The position numbers and the translations under genes were made by a program. A stretch of 9,782 nt of DNA from CAIKZY01 sp044345075 (lineage in GTDB: Bacteria; Actinomycetota; Actinomycetes; S36-B12), in contig JBIJBU010000067.1 in the NCBI GenBank assembly GCA_044345075.1, positions 1 through 9,782 on the forward strand. Direction: 5' to 3'. The notes below the pieces were generated by a model that made no database searches, was not told the origin of the DNA, and worked only from the letters and a program-made list of their open reading frames with translations. Every line of letters starts with the position of its first letter. The first letter of the stretch is position 1. Of this stretch, positions 7,884 to 9,782 are shown in pieces.

Positions 7884-9635
7884 CTACGCCGAAGCGAGAG
7901 CTTCTGAAATGGCCCGCTGCACATTACGCAGCATGCGCGACTCACGATCACGATCACAGGTGGTGGCCACGATCACGTGCACGCCACCGGCTTCAAGTGC
8001 GGAGTCGACGCTCTCGCGCAATTCGTCAGCCGTGGTGACGCGCACTGTCTCGGCACCATACGACTGCGCTAGTGCGGCGATATCTGTCTCAGAAGGAGTG
8101 CCGAAGACGCGCTCGAATACCTTCGCGAAGCGATCATCACCTTGCTCGAGTGAGGAGAAGATCCCGCCTCCGCTGTTATCGGCCACGACATAGACGAGAT
8201 CAGGGCGATCTTCATTGGCGGGTACCGAAAGCGCGTTGCTGTCATAGAGGAAGGTGAGGTCACCGACAAACGCGATCGCAGCAGAGCCGCCGTTGTCCTG
8301 CAGTGCGCGCGCTGCGCCCCAGGCTGACGAGATCGTGCCATCGATGCCCGAGGTGCCGCGATTGGCCAGCACGATCGCATCGCGCACTGAAGTCGAGGCG
8401 AAGTTCAGTAGATGCCGGATCGGCCATGACGGCCCGCAGAACAGCATCCCGCCATCGGGAACCATCGGTGCGATGACTCGAGCGATGTGGGCACCGGTGA
8501 GCAGTTCACCGTCACCGGCCAATGCTGTCTCGACCGCTGCTGCAGCGAGAACATCGGCGCGCTGCCATTCGGACAGCCAACTCTCGTCGATTTCCATATC
8601 TTCCGGCGGAAGCGGCACAGAGGTGACCACGAGATCAGCACTTCGCATCGGATCACTCCACGATGGCTGCTGATCGACTGCGATGTGCAGCGGTGTGCGC
8701 GCGATCATGCGCAACAAGCCACGGCTGAGACCGACGCGACCGACGGTGATGATGATGTCGGGAACGTGCTCATCGCAGAACGCTTCATCGGCAAGCAGTA
8801 GTGCACCGTGCGCCAGAACGGTGTCGCAGCCGGCCACATTCGCCGTCGGCTCACCGATCACGGGCCAACCAGCAGTGTCAGCGAGGTCGTCGATGAGTTC
8901 CACTGCGTCATCACCATCGTGATCACCGACGATGATCAGACCTCGCGGCGGAATCTCAGCACCCTCGATTAGTGACTCAAGGATGTCGTCGAGCGGAGTA
9001 CTCATACCGGCGATCAGGCGAGCATCGGCTGTCCAAGGGCGTCCGTCGTCGCGCCCGTCAAGTGACTCAATCCACTCGAGGCCATCGGCATCGGCCACGA
9101 TCGGCTCGGCGAAGGGGATATTGACGTGCACCGGGCCCGGTCGCACGGCATCGGTCGAGAGTGCGACGGCGCGCGCAATAGTCGAGCGCCAGTAACGCAC
9201 CTGCCCGACGGCCTCGCGCGCAACTGACATGTCAATGGCAGCACGTGCATGCTCACCGAAGATGCCCGGTTGCCGGATGGTCTGATTCGCACCGACGTCG
9301 CGCAGCTCGGGCGGACGATCGGCGGTGAGAAGCATCATTGGGATGCCCGAGAGATCAGCTTCGACAACCGCGGGGTGCAGGTTGACCGCGGCGGTGCCTG
9401 AAGTCGTGATGACAGCGGCCGGCACGCCCGTGATCTTGGCGAGGCCAAGCGCGAGATATGCGGCGGAGCGTTCATCGACTCGCACGTGCAGACGCAACTC
9501 CATGCGAAGCTCGGCCTCGGCGGCAGCAATCGCTAGGGCCGCGGAGCGCGAACCGGGCGACAGCACGATGTCGGAGACACCGCAGCGCAGCAGCTCATCG
9601 ATGATGACGCGCGCTTGGGCAGTCGACGGATTCAC
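7884..9635 (-). CDS. menD: SEPHCHC synthase (menaquinone biosynthesis, ThDP-dependent)
   Basis: Joins isochorismate and 2-oxoglutarate to give 2-succinyl-5-enolpyruvyl-6-hydroxy-3-cyclohexene-1-carboxylate, using thiamine diphosphate and a divalent metal. 583 residues, within family range. Visible: SPGSRSAAL (26-34); Glu55 in VDERSAAYLALGLAK, the catalytic Glu that activates the cofactor; TTSGTAAVNLHPAV (77-90); LTADRPPELRDVGANQTI (103-120); RGTSGIDG (426-433); and the metal/diphosphate motif GDLTFLYDSNAL (458-469) with Asn487 in ADNSGGGIFSSLEQ. The start is GTG at 9635 giving MNPSTAQARVIIDEL, the normal N-terminus. No Shine-Dalgarno; a TAGGCT hexamer lies 6 bases before it. The preceding gene (menC-like) ends 4 bases upstream. 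It converges with menF. Confidence 0.96.
   Translation of the reverse strand: MNPSTAQARVIIDELLRCGVSDIVLSPGSRSAALAIAAAEAELRMELRLHVRVDERSAAYLALGLAKITGVPAAVITTSGTAAVNLHPAVVEADLSGIPMMLLTADRPPELRDVGANQTIRQPGIFGEHARAAIDMSVAREAVGQVRYWRSTIARAVALSTDAVRPGPVHVNIPFAEPIVADADGLEWIESLDGRDDGRPWTADARLIAGMSTPLDDILESLIEGAEIPPRGLIIVGDHDGDDAVELIDDLADTAGWPVIGEPTANVAGCDTVLAHGALLLADEAFCDEHVPDIIITVGRVGLSRGLLRMIARTPLHIAVDQQPSWSDPMRSADLVVTSVPLPPEDMEIDESWLSEWQRADVLAAAAVETALAGDGELLTGAHIARVIAPMVPDGGMLFCGPSWPIRHLLNFASTSVRDAIVLANRGTSGIDGTISSAWGAARALQDNGGSAAIAFVGDLTFLYDSNALSVPANEDRPDLVYVVADNSGGGIFSSLEQGDDRFAKVFERVFGTPSETDIAALAQSYGAETVRVTTADELRESVDSALEAGGVHVIVATTCDRDRESRMLRNVQRAISEALASA
7891..7904. repeat. Small hairpin at the menF/menD convergent junction
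   Basis: GAAGC, GAGA, GCTTC: a 5-bp stem with a GNRA-type tetraloop when read on the plus strand, 11 bases after the menF stop and within the last codons of menD. No T-run on either strand. It could mark the menF mRNA end, but the short stem is weak evidence. Confidence 0.25.
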
Positions 9636-9639
9636 GGAC

Positions 9640-9782
9640 TCAGCCTATGCCGAGAGCATCTCGCATGCGATCGGTCGCTCCTGCATTCCAGGCTGCGGTG
9701 AGTCGATCGCGCCACGGCCTGGGATCAGTCACTCGAGCACGAGCGCGCTCGAGTGCAGTCGCATCAGGCTGGATACGACCGA
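9640..9782 (-). CDS. menC: C-terminal end of a probable o-succinylbenzoate synthase (runs off right edge)
   Basis: An open frame enters from the right edge and ends at TGA (9642-9640) after 46 codons. Codon use is like that of neighbouring genes. The peptide begins GRIQPDATALERARARV and has PRPWRDRLTAAW. A Pro-Asp followed by an Ala/Leu-rich helix and a Trp-Arg-x-Arg-Leu segment resembles the end of actinobacterial MenC, which dehydrates SHCHC to o-succinylbenzoate two steps after MenD. The stop is 4 bases before the menD start, an operon-like arrangement. Too short for certainty: another men-cluster gene is possible, and no catalytic residues are in the window. Confidence 0.6.
   Translation of the reverse strand, partial: GRIQPDATALERARARVTDPRPWRDRLTAAWNAGATDRMRDALGIG
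9642..9647 (-). promoter_or_regulatory. Possible -10 of menD (leaderless geometry)
   Basis: TAGGCT on the minus strand, 6 bases before the menD GTG, overlapping the stop of the upstream gene. The spacing equals that of menG and menF. Because menD is only 4 bases from the upstream stop, coupled translation from a longer transcript is an equal alternative. Confidence 0.35.
9730..9755. repeat. Inverted repeat near the end of the menC-like gene
   Basis: CACTCGAGC and GCTCGAGTG, perfect 9-bp arms separated by 8 bases, about 95-120 bases upstream of the menD start. The inner GAGCGCGCTC is a further palindrome. It lies in a coding stretch rich in Glu/Arg/Ala codons (ERARARV), which tends to generate such symmetry. 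Confidence 0.35.

Noticed and set aside
7943..7980. CACGATCA-type short repeats near the menD 3' end
   Set aside because: They are within codons for a conserved VIVATTCDRDRES segment, irregularly spaced and few; not an array.

Overview
The window looks like the chromosome of an actinobacterium (Actinomycetota). It is GC-rich (roughly 60 % by eye, not computed), and it carries a nuoA-nuoG run with actinobacterial features: a NuoE with a long C-terminal tail, a NuoD with a long N-terminal tail, and tightly overlapping genes. The classical menaquinone (Men) pathway genes lie next door. I cannot name the genus. No tRNA, rRNA, CRISPR array, insertion sequence or phage gene is visible, and coding is almost continuous.

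Region 1 (1-5746, minus strand) is the proximal part of a complex I (NDH-1) operon. It is transcribed right to left as nuoA, nuoB, nuoC, nuoD, nuoE, nuoF and the start of nuoG, which runs off the left edge. Ligands for clusters N2 (NuoB), N1a (NuoE), N3 and the FMN/NADH site (NuoF), and N1b, N5, N4 plus most of N7 (NuoG) are all readable. Most junctions are coupled by overlaps or gaps of 10 bases or less; nuoD-nuoE has a 46-base gap. Every nuo gene has a Shine-Dalgarno-like sequence. nuoC starts with TTG and nuoA with GTG.

Region 2 (5747-5870) is the only sizeable non-coding stretch. It holds a candidate nuo promoter, a leader with a small dyad, a same-orientation pair of TGCGCAAT octamers 53 bp apart, and, at the end of menG, three equally spaced arms that can fold into two alternative hairpins.

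Region 3 (5871-9782) is a menaquinone block: menG/ubiE on minus, menF (isochorismate synthase) divergently on plus, menD on minus convergent with menF, and the last 46 codons of a probable menC just upstream of menD. MenF, MenD and MenC are consecutive or near-consecutive early steps (chorismate to isochorismate to SEPHCHC; SHCHC to o-succinylbenzoate). MenG does the last methylation. Menaquinone is the electron acceptor that NDH-1 reduces, so quinone synthesis sits beside its consumer.

The genes are ordinary. The most noteworthy signal is regulatory. The three men genes with visible starts lack a Shine-Dalgarno sequence, and each has a TANNNT -10-like hexamer exactly 6 bases before the start codon, the geometry of leaderless transcripts. 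The menG/menF pair does this in mirror image inside a 35-bp divergent intergenic region bounded by an 11-bp inverted repeat (10/11) that contains both start codons. I found no convincing new enzymatic or defence system.
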